Assembly: GCA_036852015.1 (NCBI GenBank)
Contig: JAANDG010000145.1
Location: 207,288 to 271,287 of the forward strand
Source of the DNA: Pelodera strongyloides
Taxonomy: Eukaryota; Nematoda; Chromadorea; Rhabditida; Rhabditidae
Length of the DNA stretch: 64,000 nucleotides
Reading direction: 5' to 3'
Shown: in pieces, positions 11,751 to 23,243 of the stretch
How the letters are laid out: every line of letters begins with the position of its first letter
How positions within the stretch are numbered: the first letter of the stretch is position 1
The notes under the pieces: model-generated
Told to the model about the DNA's origin: nothing
Seen by the model: only the letters and a program-made list of their open reading frames with translations
The model's database searches: none
Position numbers and translations under genes: made by a program

Positions 11751-14195
11751 ATGAGTTTTGTCTAGGACAACACCGTAGTGTAGTGTAGGGTTCAACATAT
11801 TGTGCCACGTGTCTGAACAAATAAAAAAGAAGTGTGAGAAAACAGTGCGAAATGCGTGCCTGCTTGCATTGTATTGGCCCTTTCCGGAGAAAAATTGGCA
11901 TTTCTTTAAAGAAATTATATTTACTTGCACTGAATACTATTAATTAAAGGTCCCAGACAAAAACAAGACAGAGAAGATTCGAATAAATTTTTAAAAATGC
12001 AATGTACTTTTAAAATGTTCTAATCCCTCAAGCCCTCAAGCAATGAAGTGGGCGGTTTAAAAATTGGCGTCATTTTTGGAAAATATCCGAAATTTTCTGT
12101 TTTTCCTTCAAAAAGGATATTCTTCAGAAAATAGACAAGTTTGGTGGACAGGGGAGAAGCTGTCACAAATATATGTACATAAAAAACAAGAAGTTAAACT
12201 TCGGAATCCTTGAAATAAAACAGAAATGAACGGTGCAGGAAATTGGATTTCGTGCGCCTGACCCTTTGATAGTCTTTATTTAAGTAGATAATTATAGTGT
12301 GCATTTTCCAAGCCAAAATGATATCACCCATGTAACTATGACTATGAAAATGTAGCATCCTCGTGTCAAATGCAGAAATTATGAAATTAGCCAGGACGTT
12401 GTCGTGTCCATGTGAAATATATGCTTCCTCCATGAAGAAAGGCAAATAAACACGTTTCAAGCTCAAAACAAATAAGTTGGCTGCAAGTGCAAAATGTTTT
12501 TGTCACAGGAACTTCGTCACGATTAACTTCCGCGCACTACGCTTATTCACTTGAGTACTTCTGAGCGCAGCGCTTGCTGGTGCCAGCGCTTATGTATGGG
12601 CCCTAGAGGAGCATAATTTACTAGGATTTGATTACCTAATATATATTTCCATTGGAAACTCGTTTGTGTATTTTGTTTGTTTGCAAAGAAATTTATTGCA
12701 CTATATCAAAGTTTGAGAAGTTCATTAAATTTGAACAGAAAGAGAGTATTTGAGGCATTCAGTACATGGGGGATGATTTAGTTAAGAGAAAGCGTAAAAA
12801 AGAGAAGAGTGATTAAGATATCAAGCCAACAAATGGTGGCGGTCGATCTTCTTAACTGTGGTCAACGAAAACTCGCCGCGCAAGACTAGGGCACGCGGCA
12901 CAACTAACAGATGACGCAATCGCAGCGCGCCTAGGGCCAAACGCTAGAGGAGGTGCGCCGCCCCGCTGCGGTGGAACCTGGCTTTGCGCGCGGTGATGGC
13001 GCGGTGTCTCATGCTGACTGAGCTTCACGAGGCCAGAGAAACCTAATGTTATCTGTTGAAATGCCCCATAATCTCACATCTTCTTAGCTCCAAGTCTAAA
13101 AGTTTACAAAAAAAAATAAGGATCCTTTTGATGAATTTCTTCAAAGTTATCCTTTGGTCAAGAAACAATCGAGTTTAGTCGGAGGAAGCGTGGTCATTCT
13201 TCAACGAAAGATTTTTTCTTTTTCTTTGACAAGTTGCAGAGCCCAAAAAAACTCATCACAGCACGTGGACTGGTCCCTAGATAATTTCTTTGTGCCTGTT
13301 GTTTATTCCCTATTTAAATTTTTAAATAATACAAGACGAAATAAATCGTATCTTGAAGACGAAGAAAAAATTGAAACCTGTTTCTTTTAAATTTCATCGC
13401 AGTATTTTGATGAAGAAACTGCCGCGCAGCCCGCTCGCCATAGATATATAAGGGCCATTGACCAACTGTAGCACCTTTCAAGGCAAATTTTACCGTGGAA
13501 AGAGATCACAGTTCTCAAGTGTTTGATTTCCAAGTGATGTAATCATACCACCCAGGAGGGAGGTAATTGCCTAACAAAGATCCCGATTCAATAACCAATT
13601 ATTCCATAATTGATAGGCTGGGAAGTGCGAAAAAGGGGTGAGAAATTGGGGGAAAATCTCAGGAAACAAATCTATTTCTCCATGTAAGGAGTATCCGATT
13701 ACACACGCGTCAATGAGCAGAATTCGTGATTTCTGTTTTGTTCCTTTGGTTTTAGTTGGGGAAATCCCTAGAGAAATTTGTAGACTTAAAAGGTCGGACC
13801 CTTGAAAAATGGGCCGTCTAAATGAACGATCATAAATATTTCGAGTAATCTGAGGAAATAGTCGCCTACTCTGTTGATACTTTCAATTTAACAAATCGGG
13901 AACACTGAATAGAGGAGCGCGACCTTGAATTCTTAGTTTAAAAACAATTATATGTGTTTATTGAACAACTACTGCACTGTAAACTTCGAAGTTACGGTCG
14001 TCGTAAAAGCTCGAATATCTATTCCCATTCAAGGAAGCAGGATGTTTGTTTTTGGTGGAAGACACCACCAAGTACTTAATCTGAGCCAATTTCCTGAGCT
14101 TCGTCCAGGTGACGTCTTTGGATGAGCCTATTTTGGAGATTGAAAGTCCTCTGAGTAATTGACCAGACCGAGATTTACAGATTGCATCGTGCATT
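11750..14195. other. Intergenic, no supported gene
   Basis: Mostly AT-rich. A GC-richer island at about 12860-13030 stands out from its surroundings and may be a decayed mobile element, but no coding frame, inverted ends or family motif is visible. A 78-codon ORF at 13154 lacks any recognisable feature. Confidence 0.4.
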
Positions 14196-14196
14196 C

Positions 14197-14305
14197 TGGC
14201 TTCTCTCACTTCTCTCTCTCTCTCCCCTTCTCTCTCTCTCTCTTACTCTTTTAACCTCTCTCCCTCTCGGCCTCTGTTCTTTTTCTCTCTCTCTTTCTGT
14301 CTACC
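14197..14305. repeat. CT microsatellite
   Basis: Interrupted CTCT tract in intergenic DNA. Confidence 0.85.
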
Positions 14306-15019
14306 GCTTCTTTCCAAGAATTTATGAATTACAGATGTTCACTCACGGCTCACGGTGCTAAAGGTACTGAAACTTAGCAAATGAATTGAACAATCATCAT
14401 GCTTCAACCCAAACTTCCAAAAGAAAAAACACTTGAATAAATTACAGTTGAAAAGTTCCACTTGAATAAACTACAGTGAAATTGGAGACTTCTTATCATG
14501 TCTGTTACAGATTTTCATTCTGTTCAGAACCTGCAAGCCTGTATGTAACGTCTCCGTACTGAAAAGTTAGAAAAAGCCGAAAACCAAAATGTTCACGTTC
14601 AAGTATTAACTGCATACTGAGTACTTTTCCGCTTTCAGTTTCAGTAGAATTATTAACATATTTCAGCCACAAGGACAAGGATTTCTATGCGCAAAACCCG
14701 GGTCTCTAGGAACAAATATATATTGCTTGCCCCCTTAGCCCTTAGTTATGAAGCTCAACATGCCATGTTTTCCGGAACAAATATCTTACTTGCCGCCATA
14801 GTGAGGAAGCTCAATGGTAAATAAAAACATATATTATTTATTGGTTTATTGAAGCAGAAAAAAGCAGTAGAGCAGTAGATAGGGTGGTTAATAATTAAAA
14901 AAATCACGATAAAGTCGCTTTATCATCCCCTAACAAAGGTCCACTAACACTTATTTATTGTTTATTGTTTATTCTCTCCCGCAATGGCTTCCTGTCAACT
15001 ATTCTTTACTTTCCCTGAC

Positions 15020-15259
15020 ATGTCTCGATTTGTCTGTTTGTTACTATTTGCGCCCTTCGCTCATGTCATTTCTGAACCAAACGCGTCCGTTTTTGGCCGT
15101 CCGTCGTCTTATACAAATAACAACAAACGCAGGCATTTACCTACGGGATTAGCCAGTGATTGTCATGCAAAACTGATTGTGCAGTGTGCACGAATTGAAA
15201 GCTTACACAGATCACTCAACGCCTTCAAGCGTTTCGATTACACTACACGATCCGATTGA
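15020..15259 (+). CDS. Possible small secreted peptide precursor
   Basis: An in-frame ATG at 14984 gives 91 residues; the ATG at 15020 gives 79. The second start is preferred because it opens directly with a signal-peptide-like segment (MSRFVCLLLFAPFAHVIS). It is followed by an Asn/Ser-rich stretch, a basic KRR site where processing could occur, and a C-terminal part with two Cys spaced by seven residues (DCHAKLIVQCARIE). The layout resembles a peptide-hormone precursor, but I do not recognise the family. No intron was needed. The ORF is short and could be chance. Confidence 0.35.
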   Translation: MSRFVCLLLFAPFAHVISEPNASVFGRPSSYTNNNKRRHLPTGLASDCHAKLIVQCARIESLHRSLNAFKRFDYTTRSD

Positions 15260-15820
15260 CAAATAAGGAAGAAAACAAGGCTTGGAGCGTTGCAAATAGC
15301 TGAAGACTGGAAGAACGAGAAGAATAAAATAGAAATAGTAAAAAGGTATCAGTTGAACATCGAATAAATAGGATTAGCTATTTTGAATTTGTATGGTACA
15401 AAAGGGGCTCAATGCTCAATCGCTATCCCTTGCCCGGAAATAGAACTATCTGAAACCAAAAACCGCGAGCTATCCAGGCCTTGTCATGGGTCTGATCATG
15501 AATGTATGCTAGCTGTACGACTTTATCTCCGAATATTGACAAGGTCCCTCAAAATTTTTTGAAGTTGTCTCAGAGATTTGGTGTCTTCACATTCCCGTTC
15601 CTGTATTGTAGATTCGGTCTTGCCGGTTATTCTTCCCAGAATACAGAAAAAAATACCGTAGATCCAGAAAACCCAGAAATCCAAACCGAATATTTACAGA
15701 CTGTCTACTTCCTCGTTCTTCTGGCTTACTCCAGACATGATGCGGCCATCAGCTGGTATGTTTATTCCAGGCAGCTGATACCGTACCCCGGCTGACCAAT
15801 CACTGATCAAACAAACGGAA

Positions 15821-15831
15821 GTGGGCGGGGC
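15821..15831 (+). promoter_or_regulatory. GC box (GTGGGCGGGGC) upstream of the KLF gene
   Basis: GTGGGCGGGGC is a classical SP/KLF binding site in an otherwise AT-rich stretch, about 420 bp upstream of the KLF start codon. CCAAT occurs at 15795-15799. Function is inferred from the consensus and position only. Confidence 0.35.
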
Positions 15832-16251
15832 TCAGATCCAAAAACGGACTGTCCATACGGCAGTGACCACTCCCTTGTTGTGTATATGATATGGAGACCA
15901 GTCTCGCTCTCCAGGACACTCCCTAATTTGCATATCAGAAAATATGCCTATCATCTATGGAATGTTTACTTTAATGTTGTTTTTACTGTATTAGGTATTT
16001 ATGGTTATTGTTAATAAAACGTCAGTCATGGAACTTACAGCGTTTATGTTGCTAATTATAATTATGTGCGACGTTTTTTTTAAACTTATAACAAGAAGTT
16101 TACTCCAGACTTTAGAGTTCCTCTGCGACTGGAGGGAGTATAACAGTATTGTCGCGGTTGCTGTCTTGAAGTTCACTTGAAGTTCACGTTCATGTTATTG
16201 GGTTTATTGCTTGAATAAAGATAACTTATTTCCAGGTAATCATAAAAAAGT

Positions 16252-19200
16252 ATGATGTTTGATCATTCGCATCATACACATACACTGCATCATCATGGGC
16301 AGCAAGGAGCAGCGGATTACTGCTGCCAATACCCACATCAAAGACATCCACAGCTAAATGAGCAGCAACAACATCAATTGGAAGTGAGAGCTTGAAAAGT
16401 TGCTGCTAAATTTGGTTCTGATTTTACGAGCGTCCTGAAAGTTTGATTAAATCTGTGTGTGACATAAATATGAAGTCATTCGTCAGTGACAGTAAAGAAG
16501 CCCCGTTGCAAAGATACTTATTATGACAAATGTTTTCAAATTAAAACACGGCAAACCCCCTTGTGACATCGTGGAACTGCCAACATTTTACCTTATTAGG
16601 CGTTTTTCTTAGAACTTGGGCTACTGTATTACATCTTTGATAATTAATACTGTACTAGTTTCATTTTTAATTCCATCAATTATCGTAATTGCAGATGGAT
16701 CGTCGGTCGTCAATGGTTGTGGTGGAAAATTACTTCGCCGGTGATTACGTCATTCAAATGAACAATTATTACCCAGATGGCTACATGACACAAGGTAGTT
16801 TTATTAAAATATAGCATTCGCCGCTGAACTTTCTTGAGAAAATGTACCATGCATGTGAAGTCAGGCACATGGAGAATATATTGTTGAAAATTGGGACCGC
16901 ATAGAGAGAAAGCATACATTTGTTCGCTGATTTCATTGTATCATTTATCCAACTAAGCTGAATTTCAGACCGTTATATCCACCCGGGCCCTGCTTTTACC
17001 CCGGCTGTGCCAGCCCCAGGAGTCCCGCCAGTATACCCAACACCTCCCGCGTATGAAAATGTGCATTATATGCAGGTGTGTTACGTCAGAATTTTGTGCA
17101 ATACACTTTGCTGCTTGTCATAACATAACCACTCTTCTTCCTGGTTAATTTCTGAGAGTCTGACGGTAAGTCTCATGACATCCTCGCTTTCCGAGTGAAT
17201 AGGTTAGGAATATATAATATATATGCGAGTTTAGTTTGTGAAGATCACTGATTACAAGGCACTAACAGGTACAGCGCTAGTGTGAGTTTACCATAAGATG
17301 ATATTAAAATTAAAATTCTACTTTTCAGCCCTCACAATCCGCCTCTCCATGTAGCAGTGGTAGTACAGTAAGTGCAAGTACTTCAGAAACACACGATGAC
17401 GAAGATTTTATTAATCGCCTGCCAGCCGATATACAAAATAAGGTGAATTTCTGTGTTTTATGGTTGTTCTAATAAGGCATTGCAAACAGTATACAGAAAT
17501 TTAGAAGCCCGTTTTAGGTTATAAGTAGCTAGGCGATAAGGGTAAATAAATTCACTCAACAAAAATAGTATAGTGTGGGTGACATGCGACATGCGTAAGA
17601 AGAACTCGAAAATAGTTTATTGTTCAAGAAGACAATATCAACTAACAACATACGTGCATCACAAGTAGTAGGTGTTTATAATAATTATTTAAGGTTTACT
17701 TCCCGCCATCTGCTGTAAATCCCACAAAATTCTACAACCAAAAGACACAGAAGAGACCACACCATTTATTGGAGTCGAAAAGGACACACCAGTGCAATTT
17801 TCCAGGTAATTATATATTTAAATTAAAAAATTATGGATTTTCATGAACTTGGAACTTATATGACCGAAAATATATATATGACCGGTGAGAAAAATTGGAA
17901 ACCCGAAAGTAAATCGACCAAAGTAGACCGTTTATTAAACTTTAGTCTTTAGCTTCGCATTTGCCTGATGAAGTGAAAATGAGTGATACGATTATCTGAG
18001 TTTGCATTGACAGTAATTCTGCATAGTTATGTTTAGGTTGCAACAAAATGTACACAAAAAGTTCGCACTTGAAAGCGCATCAACGATTGCACACAGGTGA
18101 AAATTTTCATTGTTACTTTCACACTTTCACTTAGGTTAGGTACACTTTCACTTTTCAAGTTGTCAAGCATTCCTACCGTAGTTATTCCTACTTGTTACCC
18201 AAAGTTTACCCTCGCCCGTCCTAGTCCTAGTCCGCTCTCAAGTGCGGGTAATCTGTCAAACTGTTTCTACTTGGCGAGCGCACGGGTGCCGCCCTTTCGC
18301 CTTTTCGAGTGCCACTTGTTCGCACTGACATATCTCATTGTTGTTTACGGACCTTAGTACCTTAAGGTCCGAAGTATTGGGTTACAAAAAAGGAAGCGAC
18401 GCGCCAAAAGCCCAATCAGTCATTATGTGGGCACTTGAAAGAGAGAGGCAAACATATATAAAAGATTGTCCTTTCGGAGAAGTACTGTTACTTATTGTGG
18501 CTGAATGATTCGATTTCATGATTAGACTAGAACTACGGACTAGGGTATTGTTAAATAGAAACTATTTTAAACCTTCTGAATAACAAGGCACTAGCTTTTT
18601 CGGCATAAAATAACACAGCATTTAGCCAATACGCTACAGAACGGCTAGCCATATATAAAACTTTCCAGGCCCTCTTCCTACATCTTTTTTTATTACTTCT
18701 TTTACTTCTTTAAAGATTACATAATTAATCCCCCAATTTGATTGTGAAATTTGCTTTCCAAATCCGGAAGCCAAAGCTCAAAAGATTACCTATTGAATAT
18801 AATCTTTGAGAAAAAACAGACCATAGAAAAAGCACGTATGTTTGGTCAATGAGCCTATAACCTATAACACTCTGCCTTACCCCCAACAAACTCCGGTAGC
18901 ACTTCCGGTGTCAGTAAGATCCCGCGGTAACCTTCAAAAGCGTATCGTTGTCATCTAATTGGTTGGGTAAACAAACCGTAATCCTGAGGTCGGCGAGCGG
19001 TTGGCGCTACAGCGGCTTACGCAAAGGATCACCCCCGCGAAGATCATAATAAACCCATAAAATACGATAGTTTGGCGCATTTGTGCGAGGTCGGGAATGG
19101 GAACCCACAGTATTAAAGAATAACGAGAAAGGGAATATTAACCCCTCTATGATAGCTCACTCGTATCTCAAATTATCTCTGATATGAACGGTTAACGTAG

Positions 19201-20241
19201 TTTTCGCCCCTCGAGGATAGCTCACTTGTATTCACTCATAGCTTAAATGTCTGTCTAGGGTGTGAACCAATAGCAGAAAAAAATGGGAAACTGAAACTTC
19301 CCACAAACTAAGCAGAGTGAAACAGCTTGCATTTGAACTCTGTGAGCAAACAGAGTTACCAGGGTTTTATGACGGATTAGCACCAAACAGTACGGTTCTA
19401 GGTAACTTCTCTTAATATAGACTTATGATGCCTTTTTCGTTGCTTGATGTGCGTCGTTCACATTTTACAGTGCAATAGGCCAATAGGCTTAGTCCATAAA
19501 TATAAAATGCCCATGTCTTCAAATCGTACTTTCATCACTGAACTTGAGCTGTTTTTGAAAATGCCCTTCGCTGAAACGCAATTGGTAATAATTTCCTTCA
19601 GGTGAGAAGCCGTATCTCTGTCAATGGCCCAATTGCCGATGGACGTTCGCGAGATCTGACGAGCTTACAAGGCATTACAGGAAACATACGGGAGCCAAGC
19701 CGTTTAGGTAAGAGATTATCCTAGCTTACGAATGAATAAGCAACACAACTATGGGGAGAAATTATCAAGCCAGTTACTTACTCAAGTAATCATTATACAT
19801 ATATGTATTTATTATACAGTTGGTAGTACCTAAACTTCATAATATTCCCAAATCCGAGCCCACACCCCTATAAAGCCCATAACCCATAATCGTGTTGATA
19901 AGCAATAATCTCCTGTCAAAAACTTTGAATATGCTGGACAAAATATGACGTTGGAGTTATCTCTAGTATTCTTCTCACACATAAATCCGCACATAATACG
20001 CTGGATATACAGGTGTCCTGCATTAGTTCTACCACGTATCATACCGCTTTAAAATCCATAATTTAGATGTCCCGAATGTGGTCGGTCCTTTGGCAGAAGT
20101 GATCACCTCCAACTTCACATGAAGAGACACCTAAAGGGAGGACCCTTGGACATGGACCTATCCGTCGACTTCCAAATCGACAACATCAATGAAACTGGAG
20201 TACCACAAGAACTATACCAGGAATTCAAACCCTTCGTGTAG
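16252..20241 (+). CDS. klf-2: Kruppel-like factor (KLF), three C2H2 zinc fingers
   Basis: Eight exons: 16252-16383, 16695-16794, 16969-17075, 17329-17442, 17694-17805, 18037-18096, 19602-19707, 20067-20241; 301 residues. The N-terminus is His/Gln-rich, followed by a Pro-rich stretch (about 80-115) and a Ser/acidic segment. Three C-terminal fingers are C185/C190/H203/H207, C215/C220/H233/H237 and C245/C248/H261/H265. Linkers TGEKPY and TGAKPF and the finger residues [16 protein letters not shown] and RSDHLQLH are diagnostic of SP/KLF factors that bind GC/CACCC boxes. TTTCCAG just upstream of ATGATG fits trans-splicing. Exon 5 uses an unusual AAG acceptor. Poly(A) signal at 20379-20384. The symbol rests on length similar to C. 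elegans KLF-2 and on gene neighbourhood; klf-3 is an alternative. Nuclear transcription factor. Confidence 0.88.
19872..20048. mobile_element. Degenerate family A MITE in last KLF intron
   Basis: The right end CGTATCATACCGCT is followed by TTAA (20049-20052), as in other family A copies. The left end near 19872 (AAAGCCCAT...) is only weakly similar, so that boundary is approximate. The element ends about 18 bp before the acceptor of the final exon. Confidence 0.4.
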
Positions 20242-20384
20242 ACTTGCTCCCGACAATTTCTCGCTTGCAATACCGGGCGGGAGTCAACTCCCAGTACTGG
20301 GGAGACTATTGGTATCCCAATCCTCGGTTCTGCAAGTTAACTCCTAGAGAAAATACATTGCCTATCAGTTTTTTGGCAAATAAA

Positions 20385-22206
20385 TAGTCGAAATAGTGTA
20401 CAAATTCCCATATTAAACTAAACTAAACTAAACTAAAACTACAAAATACGGGTTGGCTGTTTGTGTGGGACCAAATTCTTTGATTCGCTATCAACATCGT
20501 TTTCTTTGTTAACTCTTGTGGAATTACAATCTATACACTGTTGGTGGAAATTATATCCTAGTATCTATATTATCTACTTTGATTTTTCTTTTTCATCGTC
20601 TCTCACGGCGTTGCGCTCTTTTTAATGAGTATAATAAATATTCAAATAATATTGCAACCAAAATATCAGCGTCAACGCCTTGTAACGCCAACATTTTTAC
20701 TTTGTATGTGATCATACTTTAATTCCTCCAACAAACTGACTAAACTTAAAATGAATTATTACTTTCCAAATAGATTCAGTTTCCTCCTTTTTTATCAGTT
20801 CAGACTTCACTTCAGACCACATGTGTGAAATCTTATGTCAGACGTGCCTTTATTTTTTATGTGATAATAATCTAGCCTTCATTTAATATTTCTCACCTTA
20901 CTTACTTTCCACGTCCATGTACAAACTATTGTTAGGCGCTCTACAGTTTTCATCATTTTCACACATATGTTCATGTCTTTCACGCTTCTTTATAAACCGT
21001 AACTTATCCAATCGCAAAACATCAAAGTTAACCACAAAAAACACCAAGATCATAAACTTTATCAAACACAAATTTCTAATTATACAATAGAACGACTTAA
21101 TTTTATAAAAGCGCAAACACACACTGAATGTAGCAATTGATGGTAAAAAAAAAGAATAGTCAGAACTTCCGCCTTTTGAGTAAAAAAAGCATGCTTATTT
21201 ATAAACAAGTTATAATTGAGATAGAAGCATCAAGCTTTATCTTAGATATCCAGTGTGCTCAATAAGGGACCATATTTCTATATACAACCGCGTTCTTATA
21301 TTCGCAAATAAAAAGACAGACCCTTTCAAGCACACTTGTAATAACTACTCACGGAGGAAAATAGGCAACAGTAAACCTTTGAGAAATATTATTTTTCTCA
21401 AAAACAATTCAAATAATAATCTAAAGATATACTGTTACCCTCTCCAAGTAAAAAAAACTAAACCACGGCACGACTTAATCAAGCAAGCAAACTATAGAAC
21501 TAATGTAAAAAGGAGCATACTGGGCGCGACTCAACCAGACGAAATACCTATTATATGGGGGTATGATGAACTGTGTTCGTAAAATGAATGGCGAAATATT
21601 TTGAGGACGAGGCGGTCATATTCCTTTCAAGGGACGTGGCAAGTGTCCACCACAGAATAACCCAATTTGCATATAATAGATGGGAATGCAAGTGCCAATT
21701 TACGTTTCACAAACCACGGTCACGCCGCTTTATTGTCCATATCAGAATTTCAAAGAATAAAACCATCTCGTCCACGGTCAGAAAAAAAACAGTTCAAGCA
21801 ATTAAACTCTTAACCGTTCAGGGTCATGTTACTACACGGTACTTGGGCCATTCCCTTAAAACCATATATAGTTTTGCTTACAAACCATCAAAAAGTTGCC
21901 AACAGCTAAGTTCAAAGTACAAGTAATCGAAAAAAACGTACACTTTTCGCGTGCGTGTGCATATACAACTTTACAGTGAAGACAGGAGAAAAATACATAA
22001 TACGTACAGGAATACGGAAAGAAAATGAATTAATGAATGAAACAAATGAGCTAAATTATTATAATTGTGAATATATATTGAGAAACAAAATATATATATT
22101 TGGGGACGTCGAGACTCAAAAGCAGAGCAAATTTCAGTAGTAAACAGCAATGTACCGGAAGGAAACAGGACATAAATAATATAGTAACCGTTGGGGGAAG
22201 TATTAA
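20385..22206. other. Intergenic between KLF and PP2A B56 genes
   Basis: AT-rich. Contains CTAAA tandem units at about 20417-20436 and a possible one-ended family A MITE ending at 21729 (ACAAACCACGGTCACGCCGCT). ORFs of 109 and 112 codons at 21253 and 21588 are Asn/Lys-rich products of AT-rich DNA and are not called. Confidence 0.4.
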
Positions 22207-22368
22207 AGCGATACGGTATGTGGTTTTGAAACGTATTATTTATAACCCAATCCCATGCATTATATCCAAATTTCCTGTGCCCATTTCAGCTCGAAGAGGA
22301 AGAGCACGGGCAATACAAAGGAACGCAGGTGTCCAGTATATGTTTCACAAATCTCGCACAATACCGCT
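22207..22368. mobile_element. TTAA MITE, family A, 162 bp
   Basis: TTAA at 22203-22206 and 22369-22372. Left end AGCGATACGGTATGTGGTTT, right end ...CACAATACCGCT. It has the same length as the copy at 4099. It lies in the 3' flank of the B56 gene. Confidence 0.72.
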
Positions 22369-23243
22369 TTAACTGTAAAAGCTGTTTTGGGTGTAGTCTA
22401 CGGTAATCGAGAACAACAATGACTATGTTACTATTCAGAGTCTCAATGAAGTAAACTGGTACGCATCTATCTGCTGACTACTTACATTTCGGTTTATTTA
22501 TTCTTAGATACAAGGAGATGGCAGTTTCCAAGAATAATTTTTTATCCGGAAAAAAGAGCAACTCTCCATTTTGCAATGGTAAAGAAATAAAGTTAAATCA
22601 TCAATGTACACAGCGTGCAAAACAATACACTACGGCACACACGCACACTTATCCACATTACAATTTGACAAACTGGTCTGACTTCTGACTTCGAATTTAC
22701 CAGAGAAAATATTATCAAACGTGGCTGTGAAAAAAGTGCGCGTAAACGCAACGACATCATATATTATAATTATTTAGAAAGTGTTGCACGCCGAGTAAAA
22801 ATATACATACAAAAACATAATTAATTAATTACCTCCACCAAGAAAACTCGATTTTAAACCGGACATTTTGAAGACTGACGTTTGACAGGACCCTCCTAAA
22901 TAACCGATATTGTAACGGTACAATATCACATCCGCTCATCCGCGCATAAGACCAAGGCAGCTCTGCTTGAGAAAAGCCAATAAGAATAAGCAAAGCGAAC
23001 ACTAGTCTACTGCTGCTCTACACAACTCAATTCTTTTAATTACAATTCCTACCAAAAAGGGGAAAGGATTAAGGAAACAGTTCTCGTTGAACAAAACACA
23101 TTATTTAAACCAACAATACATACCCAATAGCATTGGTTCATAACAAAAAGCCACAGATTCACACACACACTAGTCGTCAGTCGTACCCAAAGAGCAAAAA
23201 TATGATTCTACAAATGCTCACCTGAACGGAACCTAGTATCTCC

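Noticed and set aside
11643..11930. Poly-Pro ORF
   Set aside because: Translation of the poly-G tract; no other coding signal.
13958..14209. 83-codon minus-strand ORF
   Set aside because: Composition is plausible, but there is no domain, splice context or conservation evidence, and its start abuts a CT microsatellite.
20898..21122. 74-codon minus-strand ORF with hydrophobic start (MILVFFVVNF) and a donor-like AAG|GTGAGA
   Set aside because: Could be a secreted-protein first exon, but no downstream exon with matching phase was found before the KLF gene.
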